Source: an uncultured Collinsella sp. (GTDB lineage Bacteria > Actinomycetota > Coriobacteriia > Coriobacteriales > Coriobacteriaceae). Taken from it: a DNA stretch of 14,984 bases. The stretch is taken from positions 1 to 14,984 of the forward strand of contig URYT01000031.1 of the NCBI GenBank assembly GCA_900552185.1, written 5' to 3'. Below are positions 6,910-13,155 of the stretch, piece by piece. Position 1 is the stretch's first letter, and each line of letters opens with the position of its first letter. The position numbers were made by a program, and so were the translations under genes. The notes beneath the pieces are model-generated. The model was not told the DNA's origin. It was given only the letters and a program-made list of their open reading frames with translations, and ran no database searches.

Positions 6910-8829
6910 CTACTCCAGCTCAAACGCTCCGGTGTAGAGCTGGTAGTAATACCCGCGCTTGGCTATCAGCTCGTCGTGGTTGCCGCGCTCGATAATGCGG
7001 CCGTGGTCCAGGCAGATGATCGCGTCGGAGTTGCGCACGGTGGAGAGACGGTGCGCGATGACAAACGTCGTGCGGCCCTCCATGAGCTTATCCATGCCTG
7101 CCTGCACGATGGCCTCGGTGCGAGTGTCGATGGAACTCGTAGCCTCGTCCAGAATCATTGCCGGCGGATCGGCGACGGCGGCGCGCGCAATCGAGATCAG
7201 CTGGCGCTGGCCCTGCGACAGCTGTGCGCCGTTGCCGGTGAGCATCGTGTCGTAGCCGTCGGGCAGGCGGGTGATAAAGTCGTCTGCGCCGGCGAGCTTG
7301 GCCGCCGCGATGCACTCCTCGTCGGTAGCGTCCAGGTTGCCGTAGCGGATGTTATCCATCACGGTGCCGGTGAACAGGTTCACGTCCTGCAGCACGACGC
7401 CCAGTGAGCGGCGCAGATCGGCCTTGCGGATCTTGTTGACGTTGATGCCGTCGTAGCGAATCTTGCCGTCGGCGATGTCATAGAAGCGGTTGATGAGGTT
7501 GGTGATGGTCGTCTTACCGGCACCGGTGGCGCCGACAAACGCGACCTTCTGGCCCGGCTTGGCAAACACGGACACGCCGTGCAGCACCTCGTGGTCGGGC
7601 GTGTAGCCAAAGTCGACGTTGTCCATGACCAGGTCGCCGCGCAGTGGCACGTACTCGATCTCGCCGGTTGCGCGGTGCGGATGTTTCCATGCCCACATGC
7701 CGGTATGGTGGTCGGCCTCCTCGAGCTGCCAGGTATCGGGGTTCACCTGCGCATTGACGAGCGTCACATAGCCTTCGTCGGCTTCGGGCTCCTCGTCGAT
7801 GAGCTCAAAGATGCGGTCGGCGCCGGCGAGGCCCATGACCACGGCGTTGATCTGCTGCGAGATCTGACCGATCTGTCCGCAGAACTGCTTGGTCATGTTG
7901 AGGAACGGCACCACGACGGCGATGGACAGCGCCATGCCCGAGATGCTCAGGTTGGGCACGCCCAGCGCCAGGAAAATGCCGCCGGCAAGGGCCACCAGCA
8001 CGTAGAGCAGGTTGCCCAGGTTCATAAGGATGGGCATGAGGATGTTGGCGTACATGTTGGCCTTCTGCGAGACCTCGAAGAGCTTTTCGTTGCGCTCGTC
8101 AAAATCGGCCTCGGCGGCAGACTCGTGGCAGAATGCCTTGACGACCTTCTGGCCGTTCATGACTTCCTCGATATGGCCTTCGACCACGCCGAGCTCGGTC
8201 TGCTGCGCAATGAAGAAGCGCGCGGAGTTGGAGCCGAGCAGCTTGGTCATAAAGGTCATAAAGACGACGCCGGCCACAATGACCAGGCACATCCACACGC
8301 TGTAGTACAGCATGATAAAGAACACCGTGACGATGACGATGGTCGTCATGAGCAGGTTGGGCAGCGACTGGCTGATCATCTGGCGCAGCGTGTCGATGTC
8401 GTTGGTGTAGTGGCTCATGATGTCGCCGCGCTGGTGCGTGTCGAAGTAGCGAATCGGCAGGTCCTGCATGCGGTTGAACATCTTCTCGCGCAGCTTCTCG
8501 AGCGAGCCCTGCGTGACGATGGCCATGGCGCGGTTCCAGAAGAGCGAGGACAGGATGCCGACGCCGTAGATGCAGGCAAGGGTGGTCACGAGCTGTGCGA
8601 TCTTGGGCTGTGCAGCTTCCCAATCGCCCGACTGCCACGATTCGCTAATAATCTGCAGGGCGCTCTGAAGGAAGGTCGCGCCGATGGAGTTGATGATGGC
8701 GCAGAGCACCACGCCGACGACGACGAGGGGCAAAAGCACGGGGTAGAAGCCAAAGAGCGTCTTGATGAGGCGCGACATGGTGCCACCCTTGCGGTTGAGC
8801 GCGCGCTCGGCGGTCGTTGCCTTACTCAT
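6910..8829 (-). CDS. ABC exporter half-transporter B (consensus ATP-site partner)
   Basis: This 639-residue half-exporter has six membrane helices in about residues 22-330 and an ATPase domain from about 398. It shows Walker A GATGAGKT (433-440), a Q-loop near 481, Walker B MILDE with the catalytic glutamate E562, and the switch histidine H593 in IAHRLSTV. Its signature is LSQGQ (537-541) rather than LSGGQ. An unusual stretch of about 50 residues (348-397), rich in charged and aromatic residues, sits between the membrane and ATPase domains. The ATG overlaps the stop of the upstream half-exporter by 8 nt, with AAGGAGG before it. With that partner it should form a heterodimeric multidrug or lipid-type exporter in the cytoplasmic membrane. 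Substrate unknown. It is last in the marR operon. Confidence 0.9.
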   Translation of the reverse strand: MSKATTAERALNRKGGTMSRLIKTLFGFYPVLLPLVVVGVVLCAIINSIGATFLQSALQIISESWQSGDWEAAQPKIAQLVTTLACIYGVGILSSLFWNRAMAIVTQGSLEKLREKMFNRMQDLPIRYFDTHQRGDIMSHYTNDIDTLRQMISQSLPNLLMTTIVIVTVFFIMLYYSVWMCLVIVAGVVFMTFMTKLLGSNSARFFIAQQTELGVVEGHIEEVMNGQKVVKAFCHESAAEADFDERNEKLFEVSQKANMYANILMPILMNLGNLLYVLVALAGGIFLALGVPNLSISGMALSIAVVVPFLNMTKQFCGQIGQISQQINAVVMGLAGADRIFELIDEEPEADEGYVTLVNAQVNPDTWQLEEADHHTGMWAWKHPHRATGEIEYVPLRGDLVMDNVDFGYTPDHEVLHGVSVFAKPGQKVAFVGATGAGKTTITNLINRFYDIADGKIRYDGINVNKIRKADLRRSLGVVLQDVNLFTGTVMDNIRYGNLDATDEECIAAAKLAGADDFITRLPDGYDTMLTGNGAQLSQGQRQLISIARAAVADPPAMILDEATSSIDTRTEAIVQAGMDKLMEGRTTFVIAHRLSTVRNSDAIICLDHGRIIERGNHDELIAKRGYYYQLYTGAFELE

Positions 8830-10636
8830 GTGCCTCGCCTCCTTCCTGGGTCTGAGCTTGTGTTGCGGATGCCTCGGTGTCGGCTTCGACGGCCTCTTCG
8901 CCCTCGGCAGACATCTTGTTCTGCGAGGTGAAGGTCTCGCGGTAGATCTCGCTCGTCTTGAGCAGCTCGTCGTGGTTACCGATCTGCGCGATACGGCCGC
9001 CCTCCATGACGATGATGCGGTCTGCGTCCTGCACGGAGCTAATGCGCTGGGCGATGATGAGCTTGGTCGTGTTGGGCAGATAGCTTGCCAGCCCTGCGCG
9101 AATCTTGGCGTCGGTCTTGGTGTCGACGGCGCTGGTGGAGTCGTCCAGGATCAAGATCTTGGGGCGACGCAGCAGGGCGCGCGCAATGCACAGGCGCTGC
9201 TTCTGACCGCCCGAGACATTGGAGCCGCCCTGTTCGATCCAGGTGTCATAGCCCTTGGGGAAGCCGTCGACAAACTCGTCGGCGCAGGCCAGATGTGCCG
9301 CCTCGCGGACCTCCTCGTCGGTGGCGTTCGGGTCGCCCCAGCGCAGATTCTCGGCGATGGTGCCGCTAAACAGCACGTTTTTCTGTAGCACCATGGCCAC
9401 TTGGTGGCGCAAGGCGTCCAAGTCGTAGTCGCGCACATCCACGCCGCCCACGCGCACGGTGCCCTCGGTGGCGTCGTACAGGCGGGCGATGAGGTTTACA
9501 AGCGTGGACTTGGCCGAGCCAGTGCCGCCGATGATGCCGATGGTCTCGCCGCTCTTAATGTGCAGGTCGATATCGTCGAGCGCCTGGCGCTTCGCATGCG
9601 CGGAATACTTAAAGCTCACGTGGTCAAAGTCGATGGAGCCGTCGACAACCTCGAGCACGGGCTCGGCGGGATCAGCGATCGTGGGTTCGGCGGCAAGCAC
9701 CTCGGTAATGCGGTGTGCCGATTCGTCGGCCATGGTCACCATGACAAAGATCATCGACAGCTGCATCAGGCTCATGAGGATCTGGAAGCCATAGGTAAAG
9801 ATCGAGGAGAGCTGGCCCACGTCGAACAGCGTGCCCTGGCTCGTGATGATGAGCTTGGAGCCCAGGTAGATGATGACGACAAACGCGCCGTTGACGCAGA
9901 TGTTCATTATGGGGTTGTTAAAGGCAAGCAGCTTCTCGGCGCGGGTGAAGTCCATCTGGACGTCGCGCGCAGCGGTCGCGAACTTCTCCTTCTCAAAGTC
10001 TTCGCGCACATAGCTCTTAACTACGCGCATACCGGTGACGTTTTCCTCGACGGACTCGTTAAGGGCGTCGTACTTGTGGAACACGCGCGAGAAGATGGGG
10101 CGCACCTTAAAGATGATAAAGAACAGCCCAAAGCCCAGCAGCGGAATGATGACCAGGTAGACCATGGCGACGCTGCCGCCCATGATAAATGCCATGGTAA
10201 AGGCGAAGATCAATACCAGCGGCGCGCGCACGGCGATGCGGATGATCATCATAAAGGCCTGCTGCACGTTGTTGATATCGGTGGTCAGGCGCGTGACGAG
10301 CGAGGAGCTCGAGAACTCATCGATGTTGGCAAAGCTGAACGTCTGGATCTTGTAGAACAGGTCGTGACGCAGGTTCTTGGCGAATCCGCAGCTCGCATGG
10401 CTGCAGGTGACGCCGGCCGCGGCGCCAAAAGCAAGCGATGTTAGCGCGATGAGCACCAAAAAGCCCGCGGTGGGAAGCATCTCGGCTACGGTGGCGCCGT
10501 CTTTGATGGCGTCGATCAGGTTGGCGGTGATAAATGGAATCAGCATCTCGCAGAGCACCTCGCCAAGCACGAGCAGCGGCGTGGCAACGGTGACTTTCAT
10601 ATAGTCGCGGATGCTTCCCATGAGGGTTTTAATCAT
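8822..10636 (-). CDS. ABC exporter half-transporter A (degenerate ATP-site partner)
   Basis: This 604-residue half-exporter has six membrane helices (about 15-300) and an ATPase domain from about 335. Walker A reads GGTGSAKST (370-378), with alanine where glycine is usual. The signature is VSGGQ (474-478). The catalytic glutamate is replaced by aspartate (D499 in ILDDS), and the switch histidine by glutamine (Q530 in IIAQRISSV). These changes mark the non-hydrolytic site of heterodimeric exporters. The partner's odd LSQGQ signature completes that site, while this protein's intact VSGGQ serves the consensus site. A low-complexity acidic, Ala/Glu/Gln-rich tail (about 574-604) follows. Both ends overlap neighbouring genes by 8 nt, and GGGAGGA precedes the ATG, so translation is probably coupled. 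Confidence 0.9.
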   Translation of the reverse strand: MIKTLMGSIRDYMKVTVATPLLVLGEVLCEMLIPFITANLIDAIKDGATVAEMLPTAGFLVLIALTSLAFGAAAGVTCSHASCGFAKNLRHDLFYKIQTFSFANIDEFSSSSLVTRLTTDINNVQQAFMMIIRIAVRAPLVLIFAFTMAFIMGGSVAMVYLVIIPLLGFGLFFIIFKVRPIFSRVFHKYDALNESVEENVTGMRVVKSYVREDFEKEKFATAARDVQMDFTRAEKLLAFNNPIMNICVNGAFVVIIYLGSKLIITSQGTLFDVGQLSSIFTYGFQILMSLMQLSMIFVMVTMADESAHRITEVLAAEPTIADPAEPVLEVVDGSIDFDHVSFKYSAHAKRQALDDIDLHIKSGETIGIIGGTGSAKSTLVNLIARLYDATEGTVRVGGVDVRDYDLDALRHQVAMVLQKNVLFSGTIAENLRWGDPNATDEEVREAAHLACADEFVDGFPKGYDTWIEQGGSNVSGGQKQRLCIARALLRRPKILILDDSTSAVDTKTDAKIRAGLASYLPNTTKLIIAQRISSVQDADRIIVMEGGRIAQIGNHDELLKTSEIYRETFTSQNKMSAEGEEAVEADTEASATQAQTQEGGEAHE

Positions 10637-11135
10637 CCAGTTCCTCCCAGGTTACGCGGATTTTATCGAGCATTTCGGCGAGGTCCTCGCGCTCGTCGTG
10701 GGTGAGCGCGCTAAAGGCCCGTTCTCTAAAGCGGATGCGGGCCGCCTGGTCGATGCGGGCGTTTTCCCGGCCGGTTTCGGTCAGGCGAATGGTGAGCTGC
10801 CGTCGATCCTTGGGGTTACGGCTGCGCTCGATGAGGCCGTTGAGCTCGAGCTTGGACAGGATCTCGGAAAGCGACCCCGGCTTGAGGTCAAAGTGCATGC
10901 CGAGTTCCTGCTGCGACATCTCGCCGCCGGGTTGCTTGGCCAGCAGGCAGATGGTGGGCGCCTTACCGGACACGCCTCCGCCATGAAAATGCATGTAATG
11001 GCCGCAAAAGCCCAGGCCATTGAGGATGCGCTTGGCAAGCTTGTCTTCTGAGCTAACCGCTTCGGGTGCATCCGCCGGCTGTGACGGGTCGCCGTCGGGC
11101 TCGTGCGAACAAAGGTTAAGAGGTTCATCGCACAT
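10629..11135 (-). CDS. MarR-family regulator of the ABC exporter operon
   Basis: This 168-residue protein contains a winged helix: GEMSQQELGMHFDLKPGSLSE..LSKLELNGLI (about 70-102), followed by the wing RNPKDRRQLTIRLTETG (106-122). Length and layout fit MarR. The first 30 residues form a Pro/Ala/Asp-rich extension with Cys2 and Cys9. Before the DNA-binding domain lies GFCGHYMHFHGGG (42-54), a cysteine and three histidines that might bind metal or sense redox state; that is inference. It is the first gene of the operon, overlapping the first ABC gene by 8 nt, so it probably represses its own operon until a drug or signal binds. The best ribosome site, AAGGAG, is 12 nt before the ATG, longer than usual. 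I found no better in-frame start. Confidence 0.88.
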   Translation of the reverse strand: MCDEPLNLCSHEPDGDPSQPADAPEAVSSEDKLAKRILNGLGFCGHYMHFHGGGVSGKAPTICLLAKQPGGEMSQQELGMHFDLKPGSLSEILSKLELNGLIERSRNPKDRRQLTIRLTETGRENARIDQAARIRFRERAFSALTHDEREDLAEMLDKIRVTWEELDD

Positions 11136-11159
11136 GAATTAGTGTTGCTCCTTTCTTTA

Positions 11160-11189
11160 GTTAGGTAGTGGAATTGTTTTGTGCCTAAC
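11160..11189. promoter_or_regulatory. Candidate MarR operator (GTTAGG-N18-CCTAAC)
   Basis: An inverted repeat GTTAGG (11160-11165) and CCTAAC (11184-11189) lies between the promoter and the marR start, just over the expected transcription start. Its position suits blocking of RNA polymerase by the operon's own repressor. No second copy was noticed elsewhere in the window. Confidence 0.5.
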
Positions 11190-11190
11190 C

Positions 11191-11219
11191 AATCTAGGAG
11201 CATGAGAAATGAATGTCAA
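11191..11219 (-). promoter_or_regulatory. Sigma-70 type promoter of the marR-ABC operon
   Basis: On the minus strand a perfect TTGACA (11219-11214) and TAGATT (11196-11191) are exactly 17 bp apart. The predicted start near 11184 falls in the candidate operator, leaving a leader of about 50 nt before the marR ATG. It is the best promoter match I noticed in the window. Confidence 0.72.
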
Positions 11220-11236
11220 GGTACCAAACTTATTAA

Positions 11237-11264
11237 GTTACGGCGTTTTGCCAAACGCCGTAAC
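11237..11264 (-). terminator. Perfect 12-bp hairpin, possible leftward terminator
   Basis: GTTACGGCGTTT (11237-11248) pairs perfectly with 11253-11264 around TGCC. Leftward it is followed by TTAATAAGTTT, a broken U tract, so it might end a minus-strand transcript coming through 11281-11454. Rightward there is no U tract. It lies just upstream of the marR promoter, where it could also insulate that promoter. Confidence 0.45.
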
Positions 11265-11280
11265 CGCTCGACGCTGCAAA

Positions 11281-11372
11281 CGTTCCTAAGCGGCAATCTG
11301 GCGTTCAATCGTCGGGCATGGCCACAAGGCCTATGCCCTCCTCTTTCACGCCACCTTGCTCGCTTAGGAACG
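11281..11372 (-). repeat. Nested three-stem structured element containing the 43-nt core, copy B
   Basis: Three nested stems are visible: an outer one CGTTCCTAAGCG/CGCTTAGGAACG (11281-11292, 11361-11372), a middle one TGGCGT/ACGCCA (11299-11304, 11348-11353), and an inner hairpin GGGCAT.GGCC/GGCC.ATGCCC (11314-11323, 11328-11338). The inner hairpin is the core at 11305-11347 shared with 6837-6879 on the other strand. The depth of nesting suggests an RNA that folds or a palindromic repeat. A short open stretch on the same strand is interrupted by a stop. Confidence 0.6.
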
Positions 11373-11422
11373 CTTTCGCTGTCCGTCCTCAATCTGCAGC
11401 GCTGCCTGGGTTGGCATTTGAG

Positions 11423-11453
11423 TGATCCGTGGGGGACGGAGGATAACGGATCA
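11423..11453. repeat. Short palindrome TGATCCGT-N15-ACGGATCA
   Basis: Eight-base perfect arms at 11423-11430 and 11446-11453 flank GGGGGACGGAGGATA. On the minus strand a 21-codon frame starts in the arm (ATG at 11454, stop at 11389; MIRYPPSPTDHSNANPGSAAD), but no ribosome site precedes it, so I do not call it a gene. No function is evident. Confidence 0.45.
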
Positions 11454-11491
11454 TTTTGGGCTGCGGTGACACCCTTCCGAAGCTGCTTTGC

Positions 11492-11647
11492 CCAAAACTA
11501 TGCCGGATTACTACGATGAATTCGAAATCTCAGACCTAGGCATTGTTTTTCGGAAAATCACAAGCTGTCTACCTGCGGTTTTGCTGGAGTGCAATTTGTT
11601 GTGGTTGGAGACTGGCGGTTTATCGTAGTAATCCGGCATAGTTTTGG
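11492..11647. repeat. Palindromic element, copy 2 (26-bp perfect terminal inverted repeats)
   Basis: Arms at 11492-11517 and 11622-11647 are perfect reverse complements over 26 bp. The core TCTACCTGCGGTTTT is at 11568-11582, at the same offset from TACTACG and CGTAGTA as in the copy at 491-642. The innermost arm bases and core are shared, while the outer arm (CCAAAACTATGCCGGAT) is unrelated to copy 1. In this copy a 42-codon frame happens to stay open (ATG at 11500), but it is closed in copy 1. The remaining stretch 11648-11827 holds only the leader of the next gene; TACACT near 11771 is a weak -10 candidate without a clear -35. Confidence 0.78.
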
Positions 11648-11827
11648 AATGGTAGTAAATAGGTGGCAGCTACTGTGCCGCTACTGCCGTGATTTGCCTC
11701 CCATTTCCGAAACCTTTCCGCAACAATGCGCTCTTCGCGACCCTAGTGACTGCTCACGACGCCTCCTGCGCTACACTTAGTCGCACTGTGGCGCTGCCGC
11801 GCCGCGCCCGAAGCAAGGGAGACCCTC

Positions 11828-12652
11828 ATGAAGAACACTCAGCTGCTGCTGATCAACGATATGTGCGGCTACGGCAAGGTCGCGCTTTCCGCCATGCTGC
11901 CGGTGCTGTCGCACATGGGCTACCGCATCCACAACCTGCCGACGGCACTTGTGTCCGATACGCTCAACTATCCCAAGTTCTACATCCACGACACCACCGA
12001 GTACGTGCGCCAGAGCCTCGCCATCTGGGAGGAGCTCGGCTTTGAGTTCGACGCCATCTCTACCGGCTTTATCGTGACCGAGGAAGAGACGCGCATCATT
12101 TCGGACTTCTGCCACCGTCGCGCGCAAAAGGGTACCAAGGTGTTCGTCGACCCCATCATGGGCGACAACGGCAAGCTCTATGCGGGCGTGCCCGAGTCCA
12201 CGATTGGCCTTATGCGGCATCTGCTGGAGTGCGCCGACTACGCGGTTCCCAACTACACCGAGGCGTGCCTGCTTGCCGATAGGCCTATCGCCGAGCAAAT
12301 TACGCCCGATGAGGCCCGCACCCTTGTGGACGCTGTGCGCGAGCTGGGTGCCAAGTCTGTGGTCATTACGAGCGCCGTAGTCAATGGCACGAACGCGGTT
12401 ATCGGTTACGACCATGTGGCGGGGGAGTACTTTACAATTCCCTTTGAGCTCATTCCGGTCTATTTCCCGGGCACGGGCGACACGTTCTCGGCGGTGCTCG
12501 TCGGCCGCGTTATGGCAGGTTGGAGTCTGCAGCGCGCGACGTCCGATGCCATGCGCGTGGTGGCTGGGCTTATCGAGCGCAATGCCGATCAAGAGGACAA
12601 GTCGGCCGGCCTGCCCATCGAGGCCTGCTTGGACGTGATCGACCATGAGTAA
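11828..12652 (+). CDS. Pyridoxal/pyridoxamine kinase (PdxK/PdxY-like, ribokinase fold)
   Basis: This 274-residue cytoplasmic kinase is expected to phosphorylate B6 vitamers with ATP. Family marks are VDPIMGDNGKLY (107-118), PNYTEA (141-146, usual PNQFEA or PNxxE) and the anion-hole/catalytic motif GTGDTFSA (215-222) with D218 as the base. The N-terminal INDMCGYGKVAL (9-20) corresponds to the usual S.VAYGHVG region of PdxY and is noticeably changed there. Length matches the family. GGGAG lies 7 nt before the ATG. The stop overlaps the start of the next gene by 8 nt. Hydroxymethylpyrimidine kinase (ThiD) is a less likely alternative, since DPIMGDNGKLY is typical of pyridoxal kinases. It probably feeds a B6 salvage route. 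Confidence 0.85.
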   Translation: MKNTQLLLINDMCGYGKVALSAMLPVLSHMGYRIHNLPTALVSDTLNYPKFYIHDTTEYVRQSLAIWEELGFEFDAISTGFIVTEEETRIISDFCHRRAQKGTKVFVDPIMGDNGKLYAGVPESTIGLMRHLLECADYAVPNYTEACLLADRPIAEQITPDEARTLVDAVRELGAKSVVITSAVVNGTNAVIGYDHVAGEYFTIPFELIPVYFPGTGDTFSAVLVGRVMAGWSLQRATSDAMRVVAGLIERNADQEDKSAGLPIEACLDVIDHE

Positions 12653-12974
12653 CGCCGACGAGGGCGGCATCAAGCCTACGGGCGAGAACAAGCCGCTCGG
12701 CGCGCCGCGTGGCAAGCGTCCGCGTATCCGCGTGAGCTGCGTGGACCAGCTGGGTGCGTGCCGCTGCCACCATGGTCACAAGCCGGGCGACGTTTTTGAC
12801 TTTGACCGAGATCGCGGCAAGATGTGCGCCATGGCCTGCCATGTGGGCTTTCCCTATATCGATATCCTGCGCTATGGCGGAACCGTGCCTGGCAACGAGC
12901 CCGGTACGGCAAAGTTCTGCTGTCCCGAGGTCGATACGCTGAACGTCTGGCTTGCCGAGATCGTCGACGAATAG
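12645..12974 (+). CDS. TIGR04076-family cysteine-rich protein of unknown function
   Basis: This 109-residue protein has a disordered, charged N-terminus (1-26) and then the family pattern: RIRVSCVDQLGACRCHHGHKPGDVFDF (27-53), a CAMACHVGFPYIDILRYGG stretch (61-79) and a CCPE motif (92-95). Seven cysteines (32, 39, 41, 61, 65, 92, 93) and several histidines in a small protein suggest metal or cluster binding, but no biochemical role is established for the family to my knowledge. Its ATG overlaps the kinase stop (ATGAGTAA), with little ribosome site of its own, so it is probably made by reinitiation and works alongside the kinase. No membrane segment or signal peptide. Confidence 0.8.
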   Translation: MSNADEGGIKPTGENKPLGAPRGKRPRIRVSCVDQLGACRCHHGHKPGDVFDFDRDRGKMCAMACHVGFPYIDILRYGGTVPGNEPGTAKFCCPEVDTLNVWLAEIVDE

Positions 12975-12982
12975 TCGAGCGC

Positions 12983-13015
12983 AATGTGACAAAGGGACAG
13001 TCCCTTTGTCACATT
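12983..13015. repeat. GACAAAGGG hairpin repeat, copy 2
   Basis: AATGTGACAAAGGGA (12983-12997) pairs perfectly over 15 bp with 13001-13015 around CAG. It starts 8 bp past the TIGR04076 stop, where a terminator would stand, but lacks a U tract. Its right half, with flanks, recurs at 14522-14539 on the far side of the ATPase gene. Confidence 0.8.
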
Positions 13016-13051
13016 CGCCGGTGGTGTTCCTTCTATTGTGCTTGTAATCTC

Positions 13052-13138
13052 AAATCTCTGCATTTCATCCGATTTTAGGTTCTAAAACTCTGCATTTCAT
13101 CGATAATCAAGCGTATAAAACTTTGCATTTCATTTGAT
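13052..13138 (+). promoter_or_regulatory. Triple direct repeat of TGCATTTCAT upstream of the ATPase gene
   Basis: TGCATTTCAT occurs at 13059-13068, 13091-13100 and 13124-13133, inside longer similar segments (roughly AAAACTCTGCATTTCATYGAT). Spacings of 32 and 33 bp are close to three helical turns, placing the copies on one face of the DNA. The last ends about 20 bp before the ATG at 13156. This resembles a multi-site operator, perhaps autoregulatory. A clear -35/-10 pair was not found among the AT-rich repeats. Confidence 0.55.
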
Positions 13139-13155
13139 GACACTGAGGAGGGCCT

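Noticed and set aside
7579..8931. Long plus-strand frames opposite the ABC exporter genes (also 9401-10444)
   Set aside because: They are antisense to genes with intact Walker and signature motifs, have biased His/Asp/Val composition and no ribosome site.
11389..11454. A 21-codon minus-strand peptide MIRYPPSPTDHSNANPGSAAD
   Set aside because: No Shine-Dalgarno sequence and it starts within a palindrome arm. Kept only as an observation; conservation across genomes would be needed.
11500..11628. A 42-codon frame inside palindromic element copy 2 (MPDYYDEF...)
   Set aside because: Copy 1 has a stop (TAC TAC GTT TGA) at the matching place and no start codon, so the element is not conserved as coding sequence.
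11777..12715. A 312-codon minus-strand frame opposite the pyridoxal kinase
   Set aside because: The plus strand encodes a recognisable kinase with all motifs, so the minus frame is a shadow.
13052..13138. CRISPR-like array, considered because of regularly spaced repeats
   Set aside because: There are only three copies with a ~10-bp exact repeat, the intervening sequences are similar to each other and no cas genes are present.
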